A stretch of DNA of 64,000 nt from Pseudomonas inefficax (GTDB lineage: Bacteria > Pseudomonadota > Gammaproteobacteria > Pseudomonadales > Pseudomonadaceae): positions 1-64,000 of the forward strand of contig NZ_OPYN01000108.1 of NCBI RefSeq assembly GCF_900277125.1. Reading direction: 5' to 3'. A model generated the notes under the pieces. The model was not told the DNA's origin, ran no database searches, and saw only the letters and a list, made by a program, of their open reading frames with translations. Below, piece by piece: positions 33,302 to 42,605 of this stretch (within the stretch, counting starts at the first letter, position 1; each line of letters begins with the position of its first letter). Both the position numbers and the translations under genes were made by a program.

Positions 33302-35551
33302 TCAGCTGAAGGTATGGCGGCTCAATGGCAGGCTGCGCACTCGCTGGCCGGTAAGCTGCGCGACTGCGTTGGCCACCGCCGGTGCCACCGCGGGCAACGG
33401 TGGCTCGCCAATGCCGCCCATCTTCGCCCCGCTCTCGACAATGCGCACATGCACCCTGGCCATGCGCGATGGCGGCAGGATCGGGTACAGGTCGTAGTTG
33501 CGCGCGCGCGGCTTGCCATCCACGTACACCGCTTCTTCCAGCAGCGTCTGCGACAGGCCCAGGGCGACGGCGCCGTTGACCTGATGCTCGATGATCGCCG
33601 GGTTGACGATGCTGCCCGGGTCGATGGCTTGCCAGATGTCGTGCACCTTGACCTGGCCATTCTCGATCGACACCTCGGCAATGACCGCTGCCTCCGAGCC
33701 GAACGGCGAGGCCATGGCCACGCCACGCGCCCGCTTGCTGCCATCCTCGGCGGTGAACGGTCCACGCTTCCAGCCGCCGGAAAGCTCGGCGACGGCCTGC
33801 AACAGGTTGGTCAGGCGCGGGTTGTCGCGCAGCAGGTGCAGGCGCAGTTCGAACGGGTCCTTGCCGCCTTTGTCGGCCAGTTCGTCGAGGAACGATTCAT
33901 AGAAGAAGTCGTTCAGCGAGTTGCCCACCGAGCGCCAGTAGCCGAGCATCGCCGGGCCTTTCACGTAGATCTGCGCGATGCGCTTGTTGGCGATGGCGTA
34001 GGACTTGCCCGACAGCCCTTCGAGCGCAGTCGGGTCGAGCTTCTCGCCTTGCTTGCCGGCGATGGCTTCGGTCGGGCCTTCGGTGGCGCTCACTGCTTCG
34101 AGGGCCACCGGCAGGCCGTCGGCATCCAGCCCGGCGCGGAACTTCACCACGGCGACCGGGCGCAGCACATCGCGGAGGAATTCCTCTTCGCGGCTCCAGA
34201 TGAGTTTCACCGGCCGGCCGACCGCCTTGGCCAAGGCAATGGCCTGTGGGTAGGGGTTGGCCGAGTCGTACAGGAAGTGGCGGCCAAAGAAACCGCCCAG
34301 CAACGGCGAATGCAAGGTGATCTGCGCCGGGGCCAGGCCGGTGCGCTTGGCAATGTCGTCACGGAACATGTCCGGCGCCTGGTTGGGCAGCCACACTTCC
34401 AGGGTGCCGTCCGGGTTGAAGCGCGCCAGTGCCGACGGCGGTTCCAGCTGGGCGTGGTTGAGGTACTGGTTGTGGTAGGTTGCCTCGACTTGGGTCTTGG
34501 CACTGGCCAGCATGGCGGCCACATCGCCCTGGTTTTCGTCGTCGCGCGCCGGGCCCGTGACCGTGGCCAGGTGCTCGCGCCAGCCATCGCTGGAAAAGTC
34601 AGCCGGCATCGGCCGTACCGGGCTGTCGGCCGCGGGCTCCTTCCAGTCCACCTGGATGGCTTCGACCGCGCGCTTGGCGTGCCACCAGCGTTCGGCAACC
34701 ACGGCCACGGCACCCGGCAGCTGATGCACCGAATGCACGCCCTTCATGGCCTTGATCTGGTCTTCGTTGCGCAGGCTGCCGACGGTCATGCCCAGGCGTG
34801 GCGCGTGCTGCACGGCAGCGTGGAGCATGCCGTCGACCTTGATGTCGATGCTGTACACAGCCTTGCCGGTGGATTTGTCGTAGGCATCCAGGCGACGTAC
34901 CGGTTTGCCGATCCAGCGAAACTGGCTGGGGTCGCGCAGCTTGACGCTGGCCGGGTCCGGCACCGGCAGGTCCATGGCGCGCCCGGCCAGCTCACCGTAG
35001 GGGATGGAGCGGCCAGTCGTGGTATGTACTACATGACCCGGTGTGGTGGAGAGTTCTTCGACCGGCACGCCCAGCTGCTCGGCGCCCGCCTGCAGCAGCA
35101 TGGCCCGGGCGAGGGCGCCCAGGCGGCGCATGGTCGGGTAGCTCATGCGCACCGACATGCTGCCGCCGGTGATGCGCATGCCATTTTCCATCACTACATA
35201 GGCTTCGCCGGGCGGCGCGCTGTCGACCACGAAATTGGCCGGGTCGACGTCCAGCTCTTCACCGACGATCTGCGCCATGGCGGTGAAGGGGCCTTGGCCA
35301 CCTTCCATGAACGGGCTGAGCAGGCGCACTTTGCCGTCCGGGCGGATCTCCAGAAACGCCGGCACCTGCGTGCCGCGCTCCGGGGTTGCGGCGGCGGCTG
35401 CCTGCAGGCGGGCCGACCCCATGGGCAGGCCGAAGCCCAGCACCAGGGCACCGACAGCCGTGCCGGCAAGAAAGCGCCGACGCGACAGGTTGACCGTTTC
35501 GCCCAGTTGCAGCTTGAGCAGTTCGGCGGGGGTATCGACTGGTTTGTTCAT
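33302..35551 (-). CDS. Molybdopterin-binding subunit, IorB/aldehyde oxidase type
   Basis: 749 aa. It carries a twin-arginine signal (LSRRRFLAGTAVGALVLG), so the complex works in the periplasm. The xanthine-dehydrogenase-family Mo domains are recognisable: LGGFFGRHFLYDSANPY, LKLIWSREEE-type motifs, and the catalytic glutamate in GGIGEPPLPAVAPAVANAV. Relatives oxidise isoquinoline, nicotinate or aromatic aldehydes. Its ATG overlaps the [2Fe-2S] subunit stop (ATGA). From memory KT2440 has the same set near PP_3621-3623. Substrate not decided by sequence. Confidence 0.92.
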   Translation of the reverse strand: MNKPVDTPAELLKLQLGETVNLSRRRFLAGTAVGALVLGFGLPMGSARLQAAAAATPERGTQVPAFLEIRPDGKVRLLSPFMEGGQGPFTAMAQIVGEELDVDPANFVVDSAPPGEAYVVMENGMRITGGSMSVRMSYPTMRRLGALARAMLLQAGAEQLGVPVEELSTTPGHVVHTTTGRSIPYGELAGRAMDLPVPDPASVKLRDPSQFRWIGKPVRRLDAYDKSTGKAVYSIDIKVDGMLHAAVQHAPRLGMTVGSLRNEDQIKAMKGVHSVHQLPGAVAVVAERWWHAKRAVEAIQVDWKEPAADSPVRPMPADFSSDGWREHLATVTGPARDDENQGDVAAMLASAKTQVEATYHNQYLNHAQLEPPSALARFNPDGTLEVWLPNQAPDMFRDDIAKRTGLAPAQITLHSPLLGGFFGRHFLYDSANPYPQAIALAKAVGRPVKLIWSREEEFLRDVLRPVAVVKFRAGLDADGLPVALEAVSATEGPTEAIAGKQGEKLDPTALEGLSGKSYAIANKRIAQIYVKGPAMLGYWRSVGNSLNDFFYESFLDELADKGGKDPFELRLHLLRDNPRLTNLLQAVAELSGGWKRGPFTAEDGSKRARGVAMASPFGSEAAVIAEVSIENGQVKVHDIWQAIDPGSIVNPAIIEHQVNGAVALGLSQTLLEEAVYVDGKPRARNYDLYPILPPSRMARVHVRIVESGAKMGGIGEPPLPAVAPAVANAVAQLTGQRVRSLPLSRHTFS

Positions 35552-36006
35552 CAGGCCTTCTCCCCTTGGGCCAGCTCATGCACGGCCGCATGTATGGCGT
35601 TGTAGGTGCCGCAGCGGCACAAGTTGACCATGGCTGCTTCGATCTGTGCGTCACTGGGCTTGGGCGTATGCTTGAGCAGCGCCGTGGCCGCCATTACCTG
35701 GCCCGACTGGCAGTAGCCGCACTGGGCCACCTGGTGCTCGACCCAGGCCGCGACCACCCGTTTGCCGACGGCATCGGCCTCGATCGCCTCGATGGTGGTC
35801 ACCTCGCGCCCGACCACGCCGGCCACCGGCGTGACGCAAGCGCGCACCACGTTGCCGTCCACCAGTACCGAACAGGCGCCGCACTGGGCCAGGCCGCAGC
35901 CATACTTGGTGCCGGTCAGCCCCAGGTCGTCGCGGATCACCCACAGCAGGGGCGTGTCGGCGTCTGCCTCGACCTGGTAGGTCTTCTGGTTGATGCGTAG
36001 TTCCAT
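35551..36006 (-). CDS. [2Fe-2S] subunit of the Mo oxidoreductase
   Basis: 151 aa. Two iron-sulfur clusters: the plant ferredoxin type with GCGLAQCGACSV plus a later Cys (VVRACVTPV), and the helical one with CGYCQSGQ and NLCRCGTY. This is the IorA/NicA/CoxS small subunit that passes electrons from Mo to the cytochrome subunit. It has no signal and so is probably exported by hitch-hiking on the Tat-tagged large subunit. First gene of the operon. Confidence 0.94.
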   Translation of the reverse strand: MELRINQKTYQVEADADTPLLWVIRDDLGLTGTKYGCGLAQCGACSVLVDGNVVRACVTPVAGVVGREVTTIEAIEADAVGKRVVAAWVEHQVAQCGYCQSGQVMAATALLKHTPKPSDAQIEAAMVNLCRCGTYNAIHAAVHELAQGEKA

Positions 36007-36213
36007 GGTTCACCTGCCCGTCAACGGTTGCTGTCGCTTGGTTTCTTCTGAGTGGGGAGTACGGTGCTCCCCAGTGCAGAAACGCTAGCACAGCAGGGTG
36101 ACCGCCGGTCTGCTGGCGGGGGCAGGTTCAGAGGATCAGGCAAGCAATTCGGTGAAATGCGCAAGTCTTTACCGGCCCTTCAGGCGTTTCGCTAAATCCG
36201 AGACAGGTGGAGT

Positions 36214-36331
36214 ACCTGTGGGAGCGGCCTTGCGTCGCGAAAGGGCCGCAAAGCGGCCCCGGCAATCTTGCATGTTGCTGAAATCCTGGGGCCGCGTCGC
36301 GGCCCTTTCGCGACGCAAGGCCGCTCCCACA
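36214..36331. repeat. REP pair, GGAGCGGCCTTGCGTCGCG type
   Basis: GTGGGAGCGGCCTTGCGTCG..AAAGGGCCGC facing its inverse, with a 30-base spacer, in the 423-bp divergent gap 36007-36429. The rest of the gap holds no recognised signal. Confidence 0.87.
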
Positions 36332-36429
36332 AATAAGACCGCGTTCGGAGTTGAAGAGGACTTCCGCAGCGAAAACCCGGATAATGCCGGCCAATTTCGT
36401 TTTGCACGCTTAAATCACGGTAATCCCGC

Positions 36430-38616
36430 ATGGAAATCAAGGTCAATTTTCTCGACAATCTCCGTCTCGAAGCCAAGTTCGATGACTTCACGGTGATCGC
36501 CGACCAACCGATCCGTTACAAGGGTGATGGCTCGGCGCCGGGGCCGTTCGACTATTTCCTGGCGTCTTCGGCCTTGTGCGCGGCTTACTTCGTCAAGCTG
36601 TACTGCCAGACCCGCGACATCCCAACCGAGAACATTCGCCTGTCGCAGAACAACATCGTCGACCCGGAAAACCGCTACAACCAGGTTTTCAAGATCCAGG
36701 TCGAACTGCCCGAGGACATTTCCGAGAAGGACCGCCAGGGCATCCTGCGCTCCATCGACCGCTGCACAGTAAAGAAGGTGGTGCAGACCGGCCCCGAGTT
36801 CGTGATCGAAGTGGTCGACAACCTCGATGCCGATGCCCAGGGCCTGCTGATGCCGGTGGCGGACACCAGCACTTACATCGCCGGCAAGGACCTGCCGCTG
36901 GAGCAGACCATCGCCAACATGTCGGGCATCCTCGCCGGGCTGGGGATGAAGATCGAGATCGCCTCGTGGCGCAACATCGTGCCCAATGTGTGGTCGCTGC
37001 ACGTGCGCGACGCCCAGTCGCCGATGTGCTTCACCAACGGCAAGGGCGCGACCAAGGAGGCCGCGCTGGCCTCGGCGCTGGGCGAGTTCATCGAGCGCCT
37101 GAATTGCAACTTCTTCTATAACGACCAGTTCTGGGGCGAGGACCTGGCCAATGCGTCGTTCGTGCACTACCCGAACGAGCAGTGGTTCAAATCCGGCCCG
37201 CGTGATGCGTTGCCAGCCGAAATCCTCGACGAGCACTGCCTGGCCATCTACAACCCGGACGGCGAGCTGCGTGGCTCGCACCTGTACGACACCAACTCGG
37301 GCAACACCGCGCGCGGCATCTGCTCGTTGCCGTTCGTGCGCCAGTCCGACCAGCAGGTGGTGTACTTCCCGTCCAACCTGATCGAAAACCTGTTTCTCAG
37401 CAATGGCATGAGCGCCGGAAACACCCTGGCCGAGGCGCAGGTGCAGTGCCTGTCGGAAATCTTCGAGCGCGCGGTGAAGCGCGAAATCCTCGAAGGCGAG
37501 CTGTGCCTGCCGGATGTGCCGCAGGAAGTGCTGGCCAAGTACCCGGCCATCGTCGCCGGCATCCAGGGCCTGGAGGAGCAGGGCTTCCCGGTGCTGGTCA
37601 AGGATGCGTCGCTGGGTGGCGAGTTCCCGGTGATGTGCGTGACCTTGATGAACCCGCGCACCGGCGGCGTGTTCGCTTCGTTCGGCGCCCACCCGAGCCT
37701 GGAGGTGGCGCTGGAGCGCAGCCTCACCGAACTGCTGCAGGGCCGCAGCTTCGAAGGCTTGAACGACCTGCCGCAACCGACCTTCGAAAGCCACGCGCTG
37801 ACCGAGCCGAACAACTTCGTCGAGCACTTCATCGACTCCAGCGGCGTGGTGTCGTGGCGCTTCTTCAGTGCCAAGGCCGACTTCGAGTTCGTCGAGTGGG
37901 ACTTCTCCGGCCACGGCGAGGATTCCAACGTGCAGGAAGCCGCGACTCTGTTCGGCATCCTCGAAGACCTGGGCAAGGAAGTGTACATGGCGGTGTACGA
38001 CAACCTCGGCGCCACCGCCTGCCGCATCCTGGTGCCGGGTTACTCGGAGATCTACCCGGTCGAAGACCTGATCTGGGACAACACCAACCGCGCCTTGTCG
38101 TTCCGCGCCGACATCCTCAACCTGCACAGCCTGGACAACCGCTCCCTCAAGCTGCTGCTCAAGCGCCTGGACAACTGCGATGTGGATGACTACACCACCA
38201 TCACCACGCTGATCGGCGTGGAGTTCGACGAGAACACGGTGTGGGGCCAGCTGACCATTCTCGAGTTGAAGCTGCTGATCTGCCTGGCGGTACAGCGCTT
38301 CGAGGATGCCAAGGAGCTGGTCGAGGCGTTCCTGCAGTTCAACGACAACACCGTCGAGCGCGGCCTGTTCTACCAGGCGCTGAACGTGGTGCTGGAAGTG
38401 CTGCTGGACGATGAACTGGAAATGGACGACTACGAAGCCAACTTCCGGCGCATGTTCGGTAACCCGCGCATGGACGCGGTGCTGGGTTCGGTGGACGGCA
38501 GCGTGCGCTTCCATGGCCTGACCCCGACCAGCATGAAGCTGGAAGGCCTCGACCGCCACCTGCGCCTGATCGAAAGCTACAAGAAGCTGCACGCGGCCCG
38601 GGCCAAGTTCGCCTGA
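36430..38616 (+). CDS. OsmC-YcaO fusion protein
   Basis: 728 aa. Residues 1 to about 140 are an OsmC-like domain (MEIKVNFLDNLRLEAKF, GPFDYFLASSALCAAYFVKL). From about 150 the sequence is a full YcaO: DLPLEQTIANMSGILAGLG, CFTNGKGATKEAALASALGEFIERLNCN, SNGMSAGNTLAEAQVQCLSEIFERAVK, ASFGAHPSLEVALERSLTELLQGR. The glutamate-rich helices are the ATP/Mg site. E. coli YcaO lacks the OsmC part and is linked to RimO-dependent methylthiolation of ribosomal S12. The C-terminal 150 residues look TPR-like. The fused OsmC may supply a thiol or persulfide to the YcaO active site (inference). Confidence 0.92.
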   Translation: MEIKVNFLDNLRLEAKFDDFTVIADQPIRYKGDGSAPGPFDYFLASSALCAAYFVKLYCQTRDIPTENIRLSQNNIVDPENRYNQVFKIQVELPEDISEKDRQGILRSIDRCTVKKVVQTGPEFVIEVVDNLDADAQGLLMPVADTSTYIAGKDLPLEQTIANMSGILAGLGMKIEIASWRNIVPNVWSLHVRDAQSPMCFTNGKGATKEAALASALGEFIERLNCNFFYNDQFWGEDLANASFVHYPNEQWFKSGPRDALPAEILDEHCLAIYNPDGELRGSHLYDTNSGNTARGICSLPFVRQSDQQVVYFPSNLIENLFLSNGMSAGNTLAEAQVQCLSEIFERAVKREILEGELCLPDVPQEVLAKYPAIVAGIQGLEEQGFPVLVKDASLGGEFPVMCVTLMNPRTGGVFASFGAHPSLEVALERSLTELLQGRSFEGLNDLPQPTFESHALTEPNNFVEHFIDSSGVVSWRFFSAKADFEFVEWDFSGHGEDSNVQEAATLFGILEDLGKEVYMAVYDNLGATACRILVPGYSEIYPVEDLIWDNTNRALSFRADILNLHSLDNRSLKLLLKRLDNCDVDDYTTITTLIGVEFDENTVWGQLTILELKLLICLAVQRFEDAKELVEAFLQFNDNTVERGLFYQALNVVLEVLLDDELEMDDYEANFRRMFGNPRMDAVLGSVDGSVRFHGLTPTSMKLEGLDRHLRLIESYKKLHAARAKFA

Positions 38617-38619
38617 CTC

Positions 38620-38734
38620 CTGTAGGAGCGGCCTTGTGTCGCGATGGGCCGCAAAGCGGCCCCGGCAATATCAGCTTCAATGCCAAAAATGGGGGCCGCT
38701 TTGCGGCCCATCGCGACACAAGGCCGCTCCTACA
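38620..38734. repeat. REP pair
   Basis: TGTAGGAGCGGCCTTGTGTC..GGGCCGCAAAGCGGCC arms inverted across a 36-base spacer. Directly after the YcaO stop, a probable transcript-end structure. Confidence 0.88.
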
Positions 38735-38896
38735 ACGACGTCGATTGCCTTCATATCGATTTCAAATAACCGCTATCTCCAATCTGACTTGCCGCTTCGC
38801 CTGCAAGGCGCGTAGCGTTTTGCTCCCATTCCCTGAATACATGGCGCGTTGACCGCCAGAAGGACCTCGGCCGCGCAAAACAAGAAGGCGCAGACC

Positions 38897-39709
38897 ATGA
38901 GCACCCCTTTGGATACCAATGCCCTCAAAGCCCGCCAGCAAGCCGCATGGGCCAGTGGCGACTACGCGGTAATCGGCACCACTCTGCAACTGGTTGGCGA
39001 GCGCCTGGCCGAAGCCTGTGACCTGCGCTGGGACGAGCAGGTACTGGACGTCGCCGCCGGCAACGGCAATGCCACCTTGGCTGCTGCCCGGCGCGGCTGC
39101 CGTGTCACCTCCACCGACTATGTGCCCGAACTGCTCAAGCGCGGCGAAGAACGGGCGCGGGCCGAGCACCTCAATGTGGTGTTCCAGACTGCCGATGCCG
39201 AAGCGTTGCCGTTTGCCGACGGTGCCTTCGATGCCGTGCTTTCCACTTTTGGCGTCATGTTCGCCCCCGACCAGGCCCAGGCTGCGCGCGAGTTGGCTCG
39301 AGTGTGCCGGCCCGGAGGCCGCGTCGGGCTGGCCAACTGGACCCCGCAAGGCTTCGTCGGGCAGATGTTCAAGACCCTCGGGCGGCACGTACCGCCACCA
39401 GCCGGGGCTTTACCGCCTTCGCGCTGGGGTGATGAAGAACAGTTGCGCGGGATGTTCGAGGGGGCGCTGGGCGAATTGAAGGTCAGCCGCCAGCACTTCA
39501 ACTTCCGCTATCGCTCGGCGGCGCATTTCATCGAGGTGTTCCGCACCTGGTACGGGCCGGTGCACAAGGCGTTTGCCTCGCTGGAGCCAGAGGCGGCCGA
39601 GTCGCTGGAGCGGGATCTGACGCAATTGTTGAATGAAAGCAATGTGGGGGGCGAGTCGTCGTTGGTGGTGCCGAGTGAATACCTTGAAGTGGTGATCATT
39701 CGAGCTTGA
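38897..39709 (+). CDS. Class I SAM-dependent methyltransferase
   Basis: 270 aa from the ATG at 38897 with AAGAAGG upstream. SAM motif I is VLDVAAGNGNATLAAARRG; motif II/post-II ADAEALPFADGAFDAVLSTFGVMF is of the UbiE/Methyltransf_11 type. Substrate unknown; small metabolites are usual for this family. Confidence 0.9.
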   Translation: MSTPLDTNALKARQQAAWASGDYAVIGTTLQLVGERLAEACDLRWDEQVLDVAAGNGNATLAAARRGCRVTSTDYVPELLKRGEERARAEHLNVVFQTADAEALPFADGAFDAVLSTFGVMFAPDQAQAARELARVCRPGGRVGLANWTPQGFVGQMFKTLGRHVPPPAGALPPSRWGDEEQLRGMFEGALGELKVSRQHFNFRYRSAAHFIEVFRTWYGPVHKAFASLEPEAAESLERDLTQLLNESNVGGESSLVVPSEYLEVVIIRA

Positions 39710-39726
39710 GCCCACGGGCCAAGCGC

Positions 39727-40026
39727 TCAATTCTTGCACTTGGCCATCACCACCTGGCAAGTCTTCGGTGTGCCCCCCGACCGGCTTGCATAGCGCACGC
39801 AGTTGTTCAGCGACTTCTGCCGGGCAATGCTCAGCGTATTGCCCCACGCGAGGCCGCCTTCGCCGGTGGTGGGCACGGCTTTGGCGAAACAGTTGGAGCC
39901 TGTTGCGGGCGTCGCATACCGGACCTTGCCGGCTTTGCTGGAACAGCCGGCGGTGAGCGCCAGGCTGAAGGCGAGCAGTGTGGCCAGCGTCCATGATGCG
40001 TAGGGGCGAGTCGGTTTACTGCTCAT
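39727..40026 (-). CDS. Small lipoprotein, DUF4189-like
   Basis: 99 aa from the ATG at 40026 (MSSKPTRPYASW) with AAGGAAAG upstream. The lipobox LALTAGC puts the lipidated cysteine near residue 28. The mature part has GLAWGNTLSIARQKSLNNC and GGTPKTCQVVMAKCKN, resembling the DUF4189 pattern with conserved cysteines. Probably an outer-membrane-anchored protein of unknown function. Convergent with the methyltransferase gene 17 bp away. Confidence 0.8.
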   Translation of the reverse strand: MSSKPTRPYASWTLATLLAFSLALTAGCSSKAGKVRYATPATGSNCFAKAVPTTGEGGLAWGNTLSIARQKSLNNCVRYASRSGGTPKTCQVVMAKCKN

Positions 40027-40073
40027 AATGCTTTCCTTACCGAGGGCAGTACTCTGCAATAGCAAGGTGCTGT

Positions 40074-40142
40074 CCCTGTGGGGCGGGTTTATCGAAGTGA
40101 TAAACCGCCGCGAACACCGGCAAAGCCGGTGCCATGCACTGT
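40074..40142. repeat. Variant REP with enlarged hairpin
   Basis: CCCTGTGGGGCGGGTTTATC-GAAGT-GATAAACCGCC, then CACCGGC..GCCGGTG. The 8-bp GGTTTATC/GATAAACC stem replaces the usual short REP stem, with the same CACCGG..GCCGGTGCCAT tail seen at 47148 and 50585. Confidence 0.6.
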
Positions 40143-40197
40143 GCAGGATATGGCATTCAAGCGAAGCGGTGAACGCTTGCGTTGCACCAGATAAGCA

Positions 40198-40232
40198 GCG
40201 CAAGGCCTTTGCACCATGGCGAGGCCTTGCGC
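40198..40232 (-). terminator. Hairpin after the TonB receptor gene
   Basis: Perfect 10-bp arms GCGCAAGGCC / GGCCTTGCGC, 15-base loop, 13 bases past the receptor stop. No clear U-run, so termination is probable but not certain. Confidence 0.5.
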
Positions 40233-40244
40233 CTGGCGCAATGA

Positions 40245-42377
40245 TCAGAACCGGTAGTTGAAGCTGGCTTCCAGCGTACGCGGTGCACCCGGGGTGATCA
40301 GGTTCACCGAACCGTGCGCGGAGGCATAGTAGTCGCGGTCGAACACGTTCTTCAGGCGCAGCGCGGCATCCCACTGCGGCACGCTGTACAGCAGCGCGGC
40401 GTCGAAGGTGGTGTAGCCCGGCATCACCACCACGTTGTCGAGTGCGGTGTAGCGCTCGTCGACGTAGTTGGCGCCGGCGGCCACGCGCCATTGCGGGGTC
40501 AGGGTACGCACCAGCCAGACGTTGGCGCTGTTACGCGGCGTCAGGGTAGGGGTCTGGCCTTCGTTGGCCACGCCGTTGGTCTTGCTGTTGGACTTGGTGA
40601 TTTCGGCATCCAGGTAGGCGTAGCCGGCGTAGATCTGCCACTTGTCCGTGAGCTGCCCGCTGACAGTGGCTTCGAAGCCGTCGGTGCGCTGTTCGCCGGC
40701 CAGCACGGTCAGGTTGGGGTTGGCAGGGTCGGCGGTTTTCATGTTGGTGCGCTCGAGGCGGAATACCGCTGCGGTCACCGACAGGCGGCTGTCGAGCAGG
40801 TCCCACTTGGCGCCGATTTCGTAGTTGGTGGTTTCTTCTGGCTCCAGGTGCTGGTTGGTCGGGCTGACCGCAAACACTTCGCCCGAAGGCTGGTAGCTGC
40901 GGCTGACCGACACATAGTAGGACTGGATGTTATCCGGTTGGTAGACCAGGCCGGCACGCGGGCTCCAGGTCTTGTCGGTACGGTCGAGGTCTACGTTCTG
41001 CGCGCGGTCGTCGTCGTACTCCTGGCCAAAGATGTCGTAACGCACACCGACCAAGGCCTTCCAGTGCTCGTTCAGTTCGATCATGTCCTGCACATACAGG
41101 CCGGTGGTCTGCTGGAAGTTGGTGCCCTTGGACGACAGGTTGGCGGCATGTTCCGGTACCGGCACCAAGGCGTCGCGGTACACCGGCACCTGCGCCACGT
41201 TGTTCTGGCTCAGCACCCGCTGGTGCTTGTCCTGGAAGCCCACTTCCACGCCATACAGCAGATTGTGCTGCATACCGGCAAGCTGCGCCTGTTGCTTGAG
41301 CTCGGTCTGGTTGAACATGCCGTACTCGTCGCGGGCGACGTTACCGCGGTTGAGCTTGACCAGCAGTTCGCCGTTGGGCGCGGTGACGAATCGCGTCGGG
41401 CTGCTGTCGGCCAAGGTGTTGTTGCGGTCCAGGTCGTAGCGGTAGTAACGGCTGGTGTTGGTCAGGGTGAAGTCGTCGTTGATGCGGTAATCAAGGCTCG
41501 CAGTCAGCGAGAACACTTCGCTGCGGGCGTAGTCCTGGTCGGCATCGCCGGAGCCGAAGCGCTTGTCGCGGTCCACATCTACCGGGCGGTTGCCAAGGGC
41601 CGGGATACCAAAGTCGATCAGGCGCTTGTCGTACAGGTAGGTGGCGCCCAGGTTCAGTTCAAGGTCGTCGGAGAGGCGGAAGTAGGCCGATGGCGCGATG
41701 GCCTTGCGGTCGATGTAGCCATCGTCGCGGAAGGTGTCGCTGTCCTCGAAGGCACCGGTCACGCGGTAGGCCTGGTTGCTTTGCGGGTCGGCCCAGCCGG
41801 TGTCGAACTGGGTGCGACGCTTGCCTTCGCTGTCGAAGCTCATGCCGACTTCGCGCTTGGGCGTGAAGCTCGGCTTCTTGCTGATGCTGTTGATCAGGCC
41901 GCCCGAAGAGCCACGGCCATACAGCACGGCGGCAGGGCCCTTGATCACCTCGACACGCTCGATGTTGGACAGATCACGAAAGTACAGGGCGTCGTCGCGC
42001 ACGCCGTCGATGTACATGTCGCCAATGGCGCTGAAGCCGCGAATGGTCACCTGGTCGCGCTGGCCGTCGCCGTTGGACAGGCCGACGCCGGGCACGTTCT
42101 TCAGCACATCTTCCATGGACTGCGCGCCCTGGTCCTTGATCACGCTTTCGGGCACGACGTTGACGGTTTGCGGGATGTCGCGCAGTGGCGCGTCGATCTT
42201 CATGGCGCTGCGGCTTTCGCTGGCCTTGTAGCTTTGCTGCTCGTAGGCGCTGGTGACGGCAGTAGCGGGCAGGGCCAGGGAACCCTGCGACTCAGGTTGA
42301 ACGGCCGCGTGAACAGCAGGCACAACCAGCAGGCCCAGCATGGAAATGGATGCTGGGGCAACAGACTTTTTTGCCAT
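40245..42377 (-). CDS. TonB-dependent siderophore receptor (catecholate type)
   Basis: 710 aa. Signal peptide to about AHAA (residue 25). The plug domain contains DIPQTVNVVPESVIKDQGAQ and RIEVIKGPAAVLYGRGSSGG-type sequence (ERVEVIKGPAAVLYGRG). A 22-strand barrel follows, ending with the family's aromatic terminus (EASFNYRF). The pattern matches the Fiu/PiuA group that imports catechol-iron complexes across the outer membrane with TonB energy. An AT-rich stretch upstream may hold a Fur site. The receptor stands alone, without siderophore synthesis genes. Confidence 0.92.
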   Translation of the reverse strand: MAKKSVAPASISMLGLLVVPAVHAAVQPESQGSLALPATAVTSAYEQQSYKASESRSAMKIDAPLRDIPQTVNVVPESVIKDQGAQSMEDVLKNVPGVGLSNGDGQRDQVTIRGFSAIGDMYIDGVRDDALYFRDLSNIERVEVIKGPAAVLYGRGSSGGLINSISKKPSFTPKREVGMSFDSEGKRRTQFDTGWADPQSNQAYRVTGAFEDSDTFRDDGYIDRKAIAPSAYFRLSDDLELNLGATYLYDKRLIDFGIPALGNRPVDVDRDKRFGSGDADQDYARSEVFSLTASLDYRINDDFTLTNTSRYYRYDLDRNNTLADSSPTRFVTAPNGELLVKLNRGNVARDEYGMFNQTELKQQAQLAGMQHNLLYGVEVGFQDKHQRVLSQNNVAQVPVYRDALVPVPEHAANLSSKGTNFQQTTGLYVQDMIELNEHWKALVGVRYDIFGQEYDDDRAQNVDLDRTDKTWSPRAGLVYQPDNIQSYYVSVSRSYQPSGEVFAVSPTNQHLEPEETTNYEIGAKWDLLDSRLSVTAAVFRLERTNMKTADPANPNLTVLAGEQRTDGFEATVSGQLTDKWQIYAGYAYLDAEITKSNSKTNGVANEGQTPTLTPRNSANVWLVRTLTPQWRVAAGANYVDERYTALDNVVVMPGYTTFDAALLYSVPQWDAALRLKNVFDRDYYASAHGSVNLITPGAPRTLEASFNYRF

Positions 42378-42405
42378 TACAGGTGACTCTTTGTTGTATT
42401 TGGGA

Positions 42406-42440
42406 GGTCACGAATAGTAATGATTTGTAAATGTAAATCA
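42406..42440 (-). promoter_or_regulatory. AT-rich promoter region, possible weak Fur site
   Basis: Contains AGTAATGATTTGTAAATG and GTAAATC, about 30-60 bases upstream of the receptor. It resembles hexamer-type Fur boxes only partly. Iron repression is expected for this receptor class, but the site is weak. Confidence 0.3.
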
Positions 42441-42605
42441 AGTGTAAAGAATTCGCATTTGCTGTTGCAAGGCTGCGGATGGCGGAAAAGCGACGAGATG
42501 CGTCGCGGGAAAAGAGGCCCGGCAAGGCGGCAGGTACCGGCTATGCTTGTTGGCGCGTGAGCATTTCACGCACCTATCCGGTCTTGATTACATGGAAGCA
42601 GGCCT

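Noticed and set aside
33266..35605. 779-codon plus-strand frame opposite the molybdenum subunit
   Set aside because: No ribosome binding site or motif; the minus strand has the Tat signal and Mo-binding regions.
36415..38592. 725-codon minus-strand frame opposite the YcaO fusion
   Set aside because: Antisense shadow; histidine- and valine-rich with no recognisable domain.
42406..42440. Firm Fur box for the siderophore receptor
   Set aside because: Only partial agreement with the consensus on either strand, so kept as a weak regulatory region.
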